Counted from the stretch's first letter, positions 1 to 6,933 are shown. The stretch: DNA of 47,286 nucleotides from Eisenbergiella sp900555195 (GCA_902492555.1 CABUMH010000018.1:1-47286); one strand, 5' to 3'. Numbers and translations: made by a program. Notes: generated by a model from the letters alone, not told the origin.

Positions 1-40
1 TGCTAAGACGGCTCTACGGTCTGTGATGCAGAAAAAAAGA

Positions 41-168
41 TTATCCCGAATTTTAGGAATATATCGTTCCAATCCCAGCGGAAGTGTCTTAAAAGTATGA
101 AAAAGTTATCCCGAATCTTTTTATAAAAAGCTGGTGAATAAGCGGTTTCTTCTGAAGATTCGGGATAA
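41..168. repeat. TTATCCCGAAT repeats, direct and inverted
   Basis: Three copies of TTATCCCGAAT lie close together: direct at 41-51 and 106-116, inverted within 155-168. The second and third form a 14-bp inverted repeat (106-119 with 155-168) around a 35-nt loop. They fall at the start of the first small ORF, so they could be regulatory or the end of a mobile element. Function is not known. Confidence 0.5.
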
Positions 169-427
169 TCCAACTTTCGGTATAACTATCGGAATAGGCT
201 CCGCAAACGTCGCCATGATAAACGCGCTTTTGGACGCAGTATTTGTCCGATTGTCTGTAAGTTGGATTTTGGCATTTGTCATTCATATTGGATTTACAGG
301 TATCTATATCGGTCAAGCTGTTTCTCCTGTATTGCCCGCAATTGTCGGATTGATATATTTCAAAACTAATTCATGGGAGAAGAAAAAGCTGATACATTAT
401 GCGGAAGGGAGCGTGGGGCAGCCATGA
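134..427 (+). CDS. Hypothetical small membrane protein of the accessory element
   Basis: A 97-residue ORF with a GTG start and only a weak upstream ribosome binding site. Two hydrophobic stretches, about residues 38-58 and 62-76, suggest two membrane segments, followed by a lysine-rich turn and a short tail. Its 3' end overlaps the start of the KTR gene by 4 bases, as in an operon. No family was recognised. The inverted repeat at 106-168 overlaps its start, so the ORF may be a truncated 3' remnant of a larger gene rather than an intact one. Confidence 0.4.
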   Translation: MNKRFLLKIRDNPTFGITIGIGSANVAMINALLDAVFVRLSVSWILAFVIHIGFTGIYIGQAVSPVLPAIVGLIYFKTNSWEKKKLIHYAEGSVGQP

Positions 428-597
428 AGCAAGCAGAATGGCTATTATGCCCTATATGCCATAATAAAACCCGCATTAGGGTACAGGAAGATACTGAACT
501 AAAGAATTTCTTACTTTACTGTCCTAAATGCAGGAATGAAGTTTTAATCAATTTAAAAATGAAACATATATCAGTTATCAAAGAGCCGGACGCATAG
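424..597 (+). CDS. Cysteine-rich KTR domain protein
   Basis: A 57-residue protein with two CxxC pairs (CPICHNKTR near the N-terminus and CPKCRNE in the middle) in the arrangement of the Cys-rich KTR family (zinc-ribbon-like, named for its Lys-Thr-Arg motif). Such proteins are common in mobile elements of Firmicutes and have no established role. The ATG at 424 overlaps the upstream ORF by 4 bases. An in-frame upstream ATG at 373 exists, but homology to the family begins at 424. A strong terminator follows at 603-650. Confidence 0.75.
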   Translation: MKQAEWLLCPICHNKTRIRVQEDTELKNFLLYCPKCRNEVLINLKMKHISVIKEPDA

Positions 598-602
598 ACG
601 CA

Positions 603-650
603 GAGCCGATAACACGCAGAGTAAAAATGCGGTTATCGGCTCCTTTTTTA
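603..650 (+). terminator. Rho-independent terminator after KTR gene
   Basis: GAGCCGATAAC (603-613) pairs perfectly with GTTATCGGCTC (632-642) and is followed by a T-rich run to 650. It ends the two-gene unit upstream and insulates the sigma-like gene. Confidence 0.85.
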
Positions 651-665
651 ATTGTGAGGAGGTCT

Positions 666-752
666 ATGGTGTTTTTTCCCAATTATTACGACATCTTAAA
701 AAAAGACGAATCTTTGCAACGGGATATTGCGCCCATAAAGATGAACTTATAA
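666..752 (+). CDS. Possible 28-residue leader peptide
   Basis: A 28-codon ORF starting at ATG 666, preceded by GAGGAG at about 656-661. It lies in the 200-bp leader of the sigma-like gene. A second frame running through 662-847 is also open and ends six bases before the sigma-gene start. It encodes a peptide whose C-terminus is LDACSPYWEERG. Either frame could be a leader peptide or the remains of a longer gene. No family was recognised and expression is unproven. Confidence 0.25.
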   Translation: MVFFPNYYDILKKDESLQRDIAPIKMNL

Positions 753-852
753 ATCATTTAATATGTTCTGATAACTCATATTGTACAAGCACCTATGTGG
801 TTTTCAATTTAGACGCTTGTTCCCCCTATTGGGAAGAAAGGGGGTGAGTTAG

Positions 853-1311
853 ATGATTTATTTGGAAGAATACAAGGAGCATATCGAATACACATTTGCC
901 GCTTTTTGTAAAGTCGTTCTCCATAATGCGGCAATGACTGCTTACCGTGACTTCGGACGGAAACAGAAACGGGAAGTATCACTTGAATACTTGATGTCTG
1001 AAACGTCGTTTGAACCGTTTACAACGGACACTTATTTTGAGCAATACGACCGACCTACTGTCTTTGTTGCAAAAAGGCAAAAAATTGTTGTCGCAAGTAA
1101 GCGGTTAGCCGACGCACTATCAAAGTTGACTGAGCAAAGACGCGATGTTTTGTTTCTGTACTTTTTCTTCGGTTATACCGACACTCAAATCGGAAAAGAG
1201 TATGGAAGAAGCAGAAGTACAGCGAATTACTGGAAATTAGCGGCATTAAAACAATTACGAAAAGAAATGGAGAGATTAGAACATGAGGAACAAGAAACTG
1301 ATACCTTTTGA
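853..1311 (+). CDS. Sigma-70-family regulator of conjugative-transposon type
   Basis: A 152-residue protein whose C-terminal half (about residues 88-140) reads as a sigma-70 region 4 helix-turn-helix: L-T-E-Q-R-R-D-V-L-F-L-Y then G-Y-T-D-T-Q-I-G-K-E-Y-G-R-S-R-S-T. The N-terminal half is poorly conserved. It resembles the short sigma-like product of Tn916 orf7, which activates element excision and transfer genes. An AAGGGGGTGAG ribosome binding site precedes the ATG. It overlaps the next gene by 29 bases, the usual orf7-orf8 arrangement. The gene looks intact, although no integrase or excisionase is present in the window. Confidence 0.8.
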   Translation: MIYLEEYKEHIEYTFAAFCKVVLHNAAMTAYRDFGRKQKREVSLEYLMSETSFEPFTTDTYFEQYDRPTVFVAKRQKIVVASKRLADALSKLTEQRRDVLFLYFFFGYTDTQIGKEYGRSRSTANYWKLAALKQLRKEMERLEHEEQETDTF

Positions 1312-1486
1312 AGTCATTGAAAAGGCTGTCGCCGGAGAGCCGGAAGCGATTGACATAGTTTTGAAACATTATAGCCCACGCATTAAGTATCTGTCCAAAT
1401 ACAGAAGGCATATCAATGATGATATTCAAGAACATTTGAAAGCACAGCTTATTAAAGCTATCCTGCAATTCCGTTTTGACAGATAG
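1283..1486 (+). CDS. Tn916 Orf8-like helix-turn-helix protein
   Basis: A 67-residue protein with the pattern F-E-V-I-E-K-A-V-A-G-E-P-E-A-I near the N-terminus and a C-terminal K-A-I-L-Q-F-R, typical of the small helix-turn-helix proteins encoded next to sigma-like genes in Tn916-type elements. It starts inside the sigma-like gene (29-base overlap), so translation is probably coupled. In intact elements the next genes are xis and int. Here they are missing and replaced by hairpins and AT-rich sequence. Confidence 0.75.
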   Translation: MRNKKLIPFEVIEKAVAGEPEAIDIVLKHYSPRIKYLSKYRRHINDDIQEHLKAQLIKAILQFRFDR

Positions 1487-1508
1487 CAAGTAGCAAAGCC
1501 AGAGAAAG

Positions 1509-1550
1509 CCGTCAAGGATAAACTTCGCGCTTCGCGTCCTTGACGGTTTT
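1509..1550 (+). terminator. Terminator downstream of the sigma/HTH pair
   Basis: CCGTCAAGGA (1509-1518) pairs with TCCTTGACGG (1537-1546). The loop contains a smaller CGCG-CTT-CGCG hairpin. TTTT follows at 1547-1550. The position just after the HTH gene fits a terminator. Confidence 0.7.
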
Positions 1551-1575
1551 CCCTGTCCTTGCTATGAGGTAGCCA

Positions 1576-1606
1576 AGAGCGCAATCGGATAGACCGCTTG
1601 CGCTCT
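1576..1606. repeat. Hairpin AGAGCGCAA / TTGCGCTCT
   Basis: A perfect 9-bp inverted repeat (1576-1584 with 1598-1606) around a 13-nt loop, without a following T-run. It lies 26 bp beyond the terminator in the region where Tn916-like elements carry recombinase signals. The rest of 1607-1780 shows no gene. Confidence 0.5.
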
Positions 1607-1782
1607 CTACGAATTATGGATTTTCTGAATGGATAATTATTTTTGTATTTCCGCTTCCTTTCACTTCCGTTCCGGCAGTTTATGGGTAGAGGAAACATTG
1701 AGAGGCGGAAAGGAATGGAATAGGTAATTGATTAAATCTGTAATTATTTAATCTTTACTTTATATATTTTTATTTAATTGCG

Positions 1783-1825
1783 TTGGATTTTCCGACGTCG
1801 GATTACCCGATGTCGGAAAATCCAA
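1783..1825. repeat. 19-bp inverted repeat with two CCGAyGTCGG palindromes
   Basis: The arm 1783-1801 pairs with 1807-1825 with one mismatch around a 5-nt loop. Each arm contains a self-palindromic core, CCGACGTCGG and CCGATGTCGG, so the site can form either a long hairpin or two dyads. It lies in non-coding AT-rich DNA. It may be an operator, a transfer origin or a recombination site. No T-run follows, so a terminator is unlikely. Confidence 0.6.
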
Positions 1826-1897
1826 TACCGGAAGCTATTTTTGTACTCATATTTATTGTGTATATAATAGCCTTGTAGATTTGTTTTGAGATAGAAA

Positions 1898-2011
1898 TGT
1901 TACGTAGTAGAGGGCAAAAAAACTTTAATTTATGCGGCTTTCAGAGCGTGAAAATCCATTAGATGATATTTTATACTCGTACCCTCAAAAATGAGGTTCT
2001 ACTGCGTAACA
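1898..2011. mobile_element. MITE-like 114-bp element (candidate)
   Basis: The ends are 14-bp inverted repeats with one mismatch: TGTTACGTAGTAGA at 1898-1911 and TCTACTGCGTAACA at 1998-2011. GAAA occurs immediately outside both ends (1894-1897 and 2012-2015), which could be a 4-bp target duplication. The interior holds a small CCTCA/TGAGG hairpin (1983-1996) and no gene. A short low-complexity duplication is weak evidence, so this remains a candidate. Confidence 0.35.
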
Positions 2012-2077
2012 GAAATAAAAATACTTTTCATTTTTTCTACTTTTAATATCAGAAAACTACTGTCTATCGCACATGAT

Positions 2078-3127
2078 TTAATACAAATCATATTCTCCAA
2101 ATTCTTCAATATATTCTAATAATAAATCAGTACATTCAGCATTCATAGTTTTAATATCTCTTATGTTTTCCAAATAATATACCCTATTTTGATGTGCCAA
2201 TATAATCTCAGCGTCGAATCTAATATTACTGTCAATATTAGTATCTAACACAATATCAAGCAATTTACTTTTTGAATTATTTATGTTCTGAATAATTATA
2301 TCTGCTGTTTGTCCTATTGTACCTCTATCAAAAAAATGATTTTCTATGGTTTGTAAAATATTTATAATGTCTTTTTTATTAAATTGTTCAACCTTTTTCC
2401 TAACGTATTCAGTTGAAGCTTGGCTAAATTCATGTATTCCTTTTTGTATCCAGTGATCCGGATGAAAATATGCATAAGAAACAGAGTCAAAAAAATCTGA
2501 ATATTCAATGTCCACTATATTATTTTCATATATCGAAAACAATATTTCCCATGCTTTTATTTCGTGTGAAAAACTTACCTGCAATACATTTATTGCCAAT
2601 AATTTATCTGCTGTATTCCCATTTAATAATCTCAAGGTTTCGTCCATATCAATTTGAGGTAATTTTCCGTTGATAAGCTGGTAAAAATATTTTCTAAATT
2701 TTTCTTTGTTAAATTCATTATATTGACACATTTTAAAAGTGATGTTTGTTGCTGTAGGATATGATAAAAGATACTCCTTTATATTTACCCAAAATGCTGA
2801 ATAAACGCTTTCGTATTTTTCATCCATTATGCAAACGATTCCAATTACGGGCATTTCAAGATTTAACCAATAATTTTTATGTGATTCTATAGGAATAACA
2901 CATTCAGATTTATTTAAATCATAATAAGACTTACCTGTTTTTATTTGAAGGCTTATTAATTTACCTGTTGGAATTTTATTTTCATCAAATAACTCTATTT
3001 GCCCATCAATACCAATATCATTTTCTTGTATAATTGAATGAAAGTTACACATACAGTCGTCAACAACTGTTGTAATAAAATTGATTCCTTTTTTTCCTAA
3101 CTTTATGTTTTCGCTTAGCACTGCCAT
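2078..3127 (-). CDS. DUF4365 nuclease-like domain protein
   Basis: A 349-residue protein. Residues about 10-150 match the DUF4365 pattern, a predicted PD-(D/E)xK nuclease fold: N-D-I-G-I-D-G-Q-I-E-L (Asp41) followed by S-L-Q-I-K-T-G-K (the QxK motif at 61-63). The C-terminal 190 residues are helical and unassigned. The gene is much more AT-rich than the chromosome to the right, which points to transfer. A GAGG ribosome binding site lies 6 bases before the ATG. It stands alone on the minus strand with its own promoter. DUF4365 proteins occur in bacterial defence contexts, but a function here is inferred only from family and context. Confidence 0.7.
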   Translation of the reverse strand: MAVLSENIKLGKKGINFITTVVDDCMCNFHSIIQENDIGIDGQIELFDENKIPTGKLISLQIKTGKSYYDLNKSECVIPIESHKNYWLNLEMPVIGIVCIMDEKYESVYSAFWVNIKEYLLSYPTATNITFKMCQYNEFNKEKFRKYFYQLINGKLPQIDMDETLRLLNGNTADKLLAINVLQVSFSHEIKAWEILFSIYENNIVDIEYSDFFDSVSYAYFHPDHWIQKGIHEFSQASTEYVRKKVEQFNKKDIINILQTIENHFFDRGTIGQTADIIIQNINNSKSKLLDIVLDTNIDSNIRFDAEIILAHQNRVYYLENIRDIKTMNAECTDLLLEYIEEFGEYDLY

Positions 3128-3172
3128 ATATTACCTCGCACATTAAAGAATATCAAATATTTTTATAAATTT

Positions 3173-3181
3173 ATTATAACA
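3173..3181 (-). promoter_or_regulatory. Extended -10 promoter of the DUF4365 gene
   Basis: Read on the minus strand, TGTTATAAT gives a perfect -10 box with an extended TGn. No good -35 lies 17 bp upstream. It is about 46 bp before the start codon. Confidence 0.5.
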
Positions 3182-3192
3182 TACTTCAACCT

Positions 3193-3285
3193 GTAAAACT
3201 AACTTTGGTGTTAACCTTTTTGCACCCTGTTTGTCAGCGTTAGTAATAAGTTGTTGTGAATACTTCCTTATCACCGTAAAACTAA
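3193..3285. repeat. 10-bp direct repeats at the accessory/core junction
   Basis: GTAAAACTAA occurs at 3193-3202 and 3276-3285, at the point where AT-rich accessory DNA gives way to the polymerase gene. They may mark the insertion junction. The left end of the element lies outside the window, so this cannot be tested here. Confidence 0.35.
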
Positions 3286-3301
3286 GGCTTCGCGCGCTTT
3301 T

Positions 3302-4060
3302 TTGGAAAAGATTCGGACTTATTCGGATCGGGTGCATACCCTGTACCCGGATGAACTGGCGTCCAAACTGTGGCCCCTTCCCGTGGAGGAACTGTTCTGG
3401 GTGGGACCGGCCACTGCATCCAGGCTGAACCGTCTTGGGATCCTTACCATCGGGGAGCTGGCACATGCGGATCCGGATATGCTGAGGGCAGTTCTGAAAA
3501 AGCAGGGAGAAATCATCCAGGGATATGCCAACGGGCGGGAACTGGAACCCTATCTTTTTGCAGAACAGCCGGCGAAGGGATACGGGAACAGCATGACAGC
3601 TCCGGCGGACGTGACGGATCGGCGGACTGCGTCCCTGCTCCTTCTGTCGCTGTGCGAGACGGTCGGCATGCGCCTGAGGGAGGACGGCGCACAGGTCTCC
3701 TGTGTACAGGTGGAATTGGTTACCTCCCAGTTCCTTCGCGCCAGCAGGCAGGGGCAGCTGATGGAGCCCACAGATGTGACGCGGGAGCTGGGGGATAAGG
3801 CGCAGGAACTGCTTTCCGATCTTTGGAATGGAAGGCAGCCGCTGAGAAAGCTGGGCGTGCATGCCTATGGGGCAAGGCAGATTGTGGGCAGGCAGTTTTG
3901 CCTGTTCGAGCGCCATAGATACGATCGGTTTGGCCAGGCGGAACGGTCTGTGGACGCCGTCAGAAAGAAGTATGGTATGGACTGCGTCAAGCGGGCCTGC
4001 TTCCTGGAGGCGGACTGCCGGATACCGCATATGGGAGGCGGGCCGTTTACTAAGTTCTGA
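3302..4060 (+). pseudogene. Y-family DNA polymerase (Pol IV/UmuC type), 5' half missing
   Basis: About 252 readable residues corresponding to the C-terminal part of a Y-family translesion polymerase: V-H-T-L-Y-P-D-E, then W-P-L-P-V-E-E-L-F-W-V-G-P-A-T with the helix-hairpin-helix L-G-I-L-T-I-G-E-L-A, followed by the little-finger domain. The palm and fingers, with the catalytic Asp/Glu residues (normally some 160 N-terminal residues), are absent. The frame closes upstream at 3257-3259 in AT-rich DNA. The only starts are a TTG at 3302 or the like, with no ribosome binding site. It is therefore most likely a remnant left by insertion of the accessory element. Confidence 0.8.
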
Positions 4061-4070
4061 AAAAAGATGC

Positions 4071-4098
4071 TTGCAATCCTGCAGGGCGGAGATATAAT
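4071..4098 (+). promoter_or_regulatory. Promoter of the first MATE gene
   Basis: TTGCAA (4071-4076) and TATAAT (4093-4098) with a 16-bp spacer, 63 bp before the first in-frame ATG. Confidence 0.6.
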
Positions 4099-4160
4099 GG
4101 AAAGTGCCGCTGCTTTTGGACTCTGTCAAAACCATAGCGGAATACTTATGAGATAAAGGG

Positions 4161-5588
4161 ATGGAGGGAACGGATTTGAAAAAGGAGAAGCTGGACTGGA
4201 AGGTGTTTTTTGGCTCGGTGCTGACCATTGCGCTGCCGATTGCTCTCCAGAACTTTCTTTCAACCACCGCCAGCATGGTGGATACGATTATGATCGGGAG
4301 CGAGGGGGAACTGTCCGTGGCTGCGGTAGGAATCTGTTCCCAGATCGCATCTTTGTTCTTTTCCTGCTACTTTGGCTTCGCCGGGGGAGCGTTGCTCTTC
4401 TTTGCGCAGTATTGGGGGGCGGGAAATGAAAAGGGAATCAACCGGGCGTTTGGCCTTTCCATGAGCTGCATGCTGGTGGTGGCATTTCTCTTTGCCGGGG
4501 TGGCAACCACAAATCCGGGATTTTTGCTGAGAATTTATACGGATAAGGAGAACATTGTGCAGGTCGGGATTCCTTATATCCGGATTGTGGGATATGCCTA
4601 TCCCCTGCAGGTGCTGGCGGCCATTATCAGCTTTCTGATGCGCGCCACGGAACGGGTGAAGGCGCCGCTGTTCGCCTCCATTCTGGGACTTTTGACCAAT
4701 TTTACCCTGAATTGGCTCCTGATTTACGGCCGGTTCGGCCTGCCGCATATGGGGGCGGCCGGAGCGGCCGTGGGAACGCTGGCATCCGGAGTTGTGAATC
4801 TGGCTGTCCTTTTGATCTTCCTGCTGCGGGATAAAAAGACGCTGACGCTCAGGCTGCGGGATATGTTCTCCTGGGAAGGCGGCTTTATTAAGGGCTATCT
4901 GACCAAATGCTTTCCGATTATTTGTAATGAGATGCTTTACGGCGTCGGCCAGATGCTGATTAACATTGTGATCGGCAGGCAGTCTGAGCCTGCAATTGCG
5001 GCGATGGCGGCTTTCCGCGTGCTGGAGGGCTTTGTTTATGCGTTTTTTGGAGGATTGGCGGATGCCAGTTCCGTTGTGGTGGGAAAGGAAGTGGGTTCTG
5101 GCCGCCACATGAGGGGCTACCAGTATGTGAAGGGGTTTGCGATACTCTGCCCTGCGGTTACCTTTGTCATCTGCGCGGTGGGACTTGCTGCAAACCGCCC
5201 GCTGCTGGGGCTGTTCGGGCTGGGGGAAGAAGCGCTCTTTTACGGGAAATATATGCTCATGATCTATCTGCTGGCGGGAACCATCCGCACCTGCAATTAT
5301 ATCATGAACAGCTGCTACCGTGCGGGAGGGGAGACCGTATTCGGAACGGTGCTGGAGATTTCCTGCCTCTTCCTCATCAGCGTTCCTGCCACCTGGATCG
5401 CCGGCATGGTGCTGCATCTGCCGTTCCTGGCAGTTTTCTCGTTTGTCTATACGGATGAACTGATCCGCCTGATCTTTGAACTGTGGTATACCCGAACCGG
5501 AAAATGGGTGAAGCCGGTCACACAGGAAGGGATCGCCGCCCTGCCGCAGTTCCGCGAACAGATGAAAAGGCGCTCGAAAATGGGTTGA
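4161..5588 (+). CDS. MATE-family multidrug/metabolite exporter
   Basis: A 475-residue protein with about twelve membrane segments and the two-bundle MATE layout. The first helix carries A-L-P-I-A-L-Q-N-F and M-V-D-T-I-M-I-G, typical of the NorM/DinF-like families. It should exchange Na+ or H+ for cationic or aromatic compounds at the inner membrane. The ATG at 4161 has no spaced ribosome binding site. A TTG at 4176, preceded by GGAGGG at 4163-4168, is the more likely start and would shorten the protein by five residues. It has its own promoter at 4071-4098. The stop codon lies within the -35 box of the cys leader promoter. Confidence 0.9.
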   Translation: MEGTDLKKEKLDWKVFFGSVLTIALPIALQNFLSTTASMVDTIMIGSEGELSVAAVGICSQIASLFFSCYFGFAGGALLFFAQYWGAGNEKGINRAFGLSMSCMLVVAFLFAGVATTNPGFLLRIYTDKENIVQVGIPYIRIVGYAYPLQVLAAIISFLMRATERVKAPLFASILGLLTNFTLNWLLIYGRFGLPHMGAAGAAVGTLASGVVNLAVLLIFLLRDKKTLTLRLRDMFSWEGGFIKGYLTKCFPIICNEMLYGVGQMLINIVIGRQSEPAIAAMAAFRVLEGFVYAFFGGLADASSVVVGKEVGSGRHMRGYQYVKGFAILCPAVTFVICAVGLAANRPLLGLFGLGEEALFYGKYMLMIYLLAGTIRTCNYIMNSCYRAGGETVFGTVLEISCLFLISVPATWIAGMVLHLPFLAVFSFVYTDELIRLIFELWYTRTGKWVKPVTQEGIAALPQFREQMKRRSKMG

Positions 5589-5613
5589 CAAAAAAGGGCG
5601 GGCCGCATATTCT
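5585..5613 (+). promoter_or_regulatory. Promoter of the cysE operon leader
   Basis: TTGACA (5585-5590) and TATTCT (5608-5613) with a 17-bp spacer. The -35 box contains the stop codon of the MATE gene. Transcription would begin near 5620, about 50 nt before T-box stem I. Confidence 0.55.
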
Positions 5614-5667
5614 TAATAGTATAGATTTCAAAGAAATCCAGGTGAAACAGGCAAAGGCTTGGAACGG

Positions 5668-5928
5668 AAGAGAGTAGGTCTGAATCCTGCATCAGAGAGG
5701 GAACGTCATCGGCTGGAAGCGTTCCCGGCAAGGGCGGCTGAAGATGCATCCGGGAGCTGAACCGGCGAAGGCGCGGCGCGGAACAGAAGCGGCGGGAAGT
5801 AGCTGGTTACGGAAAGCGCACGTTACGCGCATTGAGCGCAGGCATCTCGGAAGGATGGCCTGAATCGGAGTGGAACCGCGGCATTGCCGTCTCTGGGAAG
5901 AGGAGACGGCAGTGCAGGCGGTTTTTTT
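5668..5928 (+). promoter_or_regulatory. Cysteine-specific T-box riboswitch
   Basis: Stem I starts with GAGAGTAGG (AGTA motif). The apical region contains AGAGAG and GGCTGGAAG. The specifier TGC (Cys) is at 5745-5747 in GAAGATGCATCC, the usual position after the apical loop. The antiterminator bulge is TGGAACCGCG at 5871-5880. The variable base A would pair with U73 of tRNA-Cys, which agrees with the specifier. A terminator with a long GC stem ends in seven T residues. Uncharged tRNA-Cys should open expression of cysE-cysS. Confidence 0.92.
5876..5928 (+). terminator. T-box terminator of the cys leader
   Basis: The 3' part of the T-box (from CCGCGGCATTGCC) pairs across a GGGAAGA-type loop with GGCAGTGCAGGCGG, followed by seven T residues at 5922-5928. 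The stem competes with the antiterminator for the ACCGCGG bases. Confidence 0.85.
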
Positions 5929-6084
5929 ATTCACCAGGAAATTCTATTTCCTGGTGAATAAAAAAACGTTGATGCGCACTCGCGCGTAGGGTAGATGTTG
6001 CCTGACGGCAACCGCGCTCGGCGCGGGTGTGCGCCGAGGCGCACACCATTATTATTCACCAGGAAATTCTATTTCCTGGCGGAT
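5922..6084. repeat. Cluster of extragenic palindromes between the T-box and cysE
   Basis: Consecutive hairpins fill this stretch. A: T-run plus ATTCACCAGGAAAT paired with its perfect complement, a 21-bp stem at 5922-5942/5946-5966. Then the motif GATGCGCACTCGCGCGT (5971-5987). B: GTTGCC/GGCAAC (5997-6012). C: CCGCGC/GCGCGG (6012-6026). D: GGTGTGCGCC/GGCGCACACC (6026-6047). A second copy of A, partly degraded in its right arm, is at 6054-6084. It resembles a REP-type composite repeat. Part of it recurs before valS at 44654-44717. Confidence 0.8.
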
Positions 6085-6120
6085 ATCTGTTGGGATCGGG
6101 GGAAAGGCGGTGTGGTAAGA

Positions 6121-6933
6121 ATGGGACTGATCAGCAATGTGAAAGAGGAAATCCGTATCATACGGGAACGGGATCCGGCGATCCATTCTTCCATGGAAGT
6201 GTTCCTGTACCCGAGCTTTAAAGTAATGCTGCATTACCGGCTGGCCCATAAGCTGTATCTGTCCGGCCATTATTTTCTGGCGAGATGGATTTCCCAGCGG
6301 GGCGTGCGCAAGACAGGGATCGAGATCCATCCGGGCGCACAGATCGGTAAAGGCTTCTTCATTGACCATGGAAACGGGGTCATCATCGGAGAGACGGCGG
6401 TGATCGGGGACAATGTGACCCTTTATCAGGGCGTGACGCTGGGAGGAACGGGAAAGGAACATGGAAAACGCCATCCTACGGTTTGTGACAATGTGATGAT
6501 CAGCGCCGGGGCCAAGGTGTTGGGCTCCTTCACCATTGGGGAGAATTCCAAGATCGGAGCCGGAAGCGTGGTGCTCAAGGAAGTGCCGCCGAATTCCACG
6601 GTGGTGGGCGTGCCGGGCAGGGTGGTGAAGCGGGGCGATCAGCCGATCCCGCGCGCCACAATGGATCAGGTGGATCTTCCGGATCCGGTGAAGGAGGATA
6701 TATCCGGGCTGCAGAAGGCAAACAGCGAATTGATCAACAGATTGCTTGACCTGGAGGCGCAAGTGCGTTACCTTAAAAGAACAGGGGAAGCGGCGTGTCT
6801 GAAGCAGGACTGCCCGCACAGAGCGGCCTGCGGCCGGGAGGAAAGATGTCCCCAGGAAAAAGAATGCTGCTGTAAGGCTGAGAAAGGGCAGCCGGAGAAA
6901 AAAATAAAGGAGATACAGAATGAAAATCTATAA
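6121..6933 (+). CDS. cysE: Serine O-acetyltransferase
   Basis: Makes O-acetylserine from serine and acetyl-CoA, the committed step of cysteine synthesis. The protein has 270 residues. Hexapeptide repeats of the left-handed beta-helix run from about residue 66 to 200, with the catalytic Asp82-His83 pair in F-I-D-H-G-N-G and the G-V-T-L-G-G-T-G motif. The ATG at 6121 with AAAGGCGG upstream is preferred. The frame stays open into the palindromes upstream, but that part has no homology. Residues 221-270 form an extension with seven Cys (226-251, ending in CCC), not part of the enzyme core. It overlaps cysS by 14 bases and is controlled by the Cys T-box. Confidence 0.95.
   Translation: MGLISNVKEEIRIIRERDPAIHSSMEVFLYPSFKVMLHYRLAHKLYLSGHYFLARWISQRGVRKTGIEIHPGAQIGKGFFIDHGNGVIIGETAVIGDNVTLYQGVTLGGTGKEHGKRHPTVCDNVMISAGAKVLGSFTIGENSKIGAGSVVLKEVPPNSTVVGVPGRVVKRGDQPIPRATMDQVDLPDPVKEDISGLQKANSELINRLLDLEAQVRYLKRTGEAACLKQDCPHRAACGREERCPQEKECCCKAEKGQPEKKIKEIQNENL

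Noticed and set aside
3143..4276. 377-residue minus-strand frame over the polymerase remnant
   Set aside because: The plus strand shows clear Y-family polymerase motifs; the minus frame is a shadow.
4260..5591. 443-residue frame on the minus strand
   Set aside because: Antisense shadow of the MATE gene, rich in His, Arg and Gln and lacking any family pattern.
5603..5614. CCGCATATTCTT, identical to part of promoter site 3
   Set aside because: It lies in the cys promoter region without the CTG elements, and no -10 box follows 26 bp after the hexamer. It belongs to a TTGACA-type promoter.
5688..5690. A first TGC in the cys T-box that could be read as specifier
   Set aside because: It lies on the 5' strand, before the apical region. 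The TGC at 5745-5747 is in the correct 3' position; the first TGC arises because the strands are complementary.
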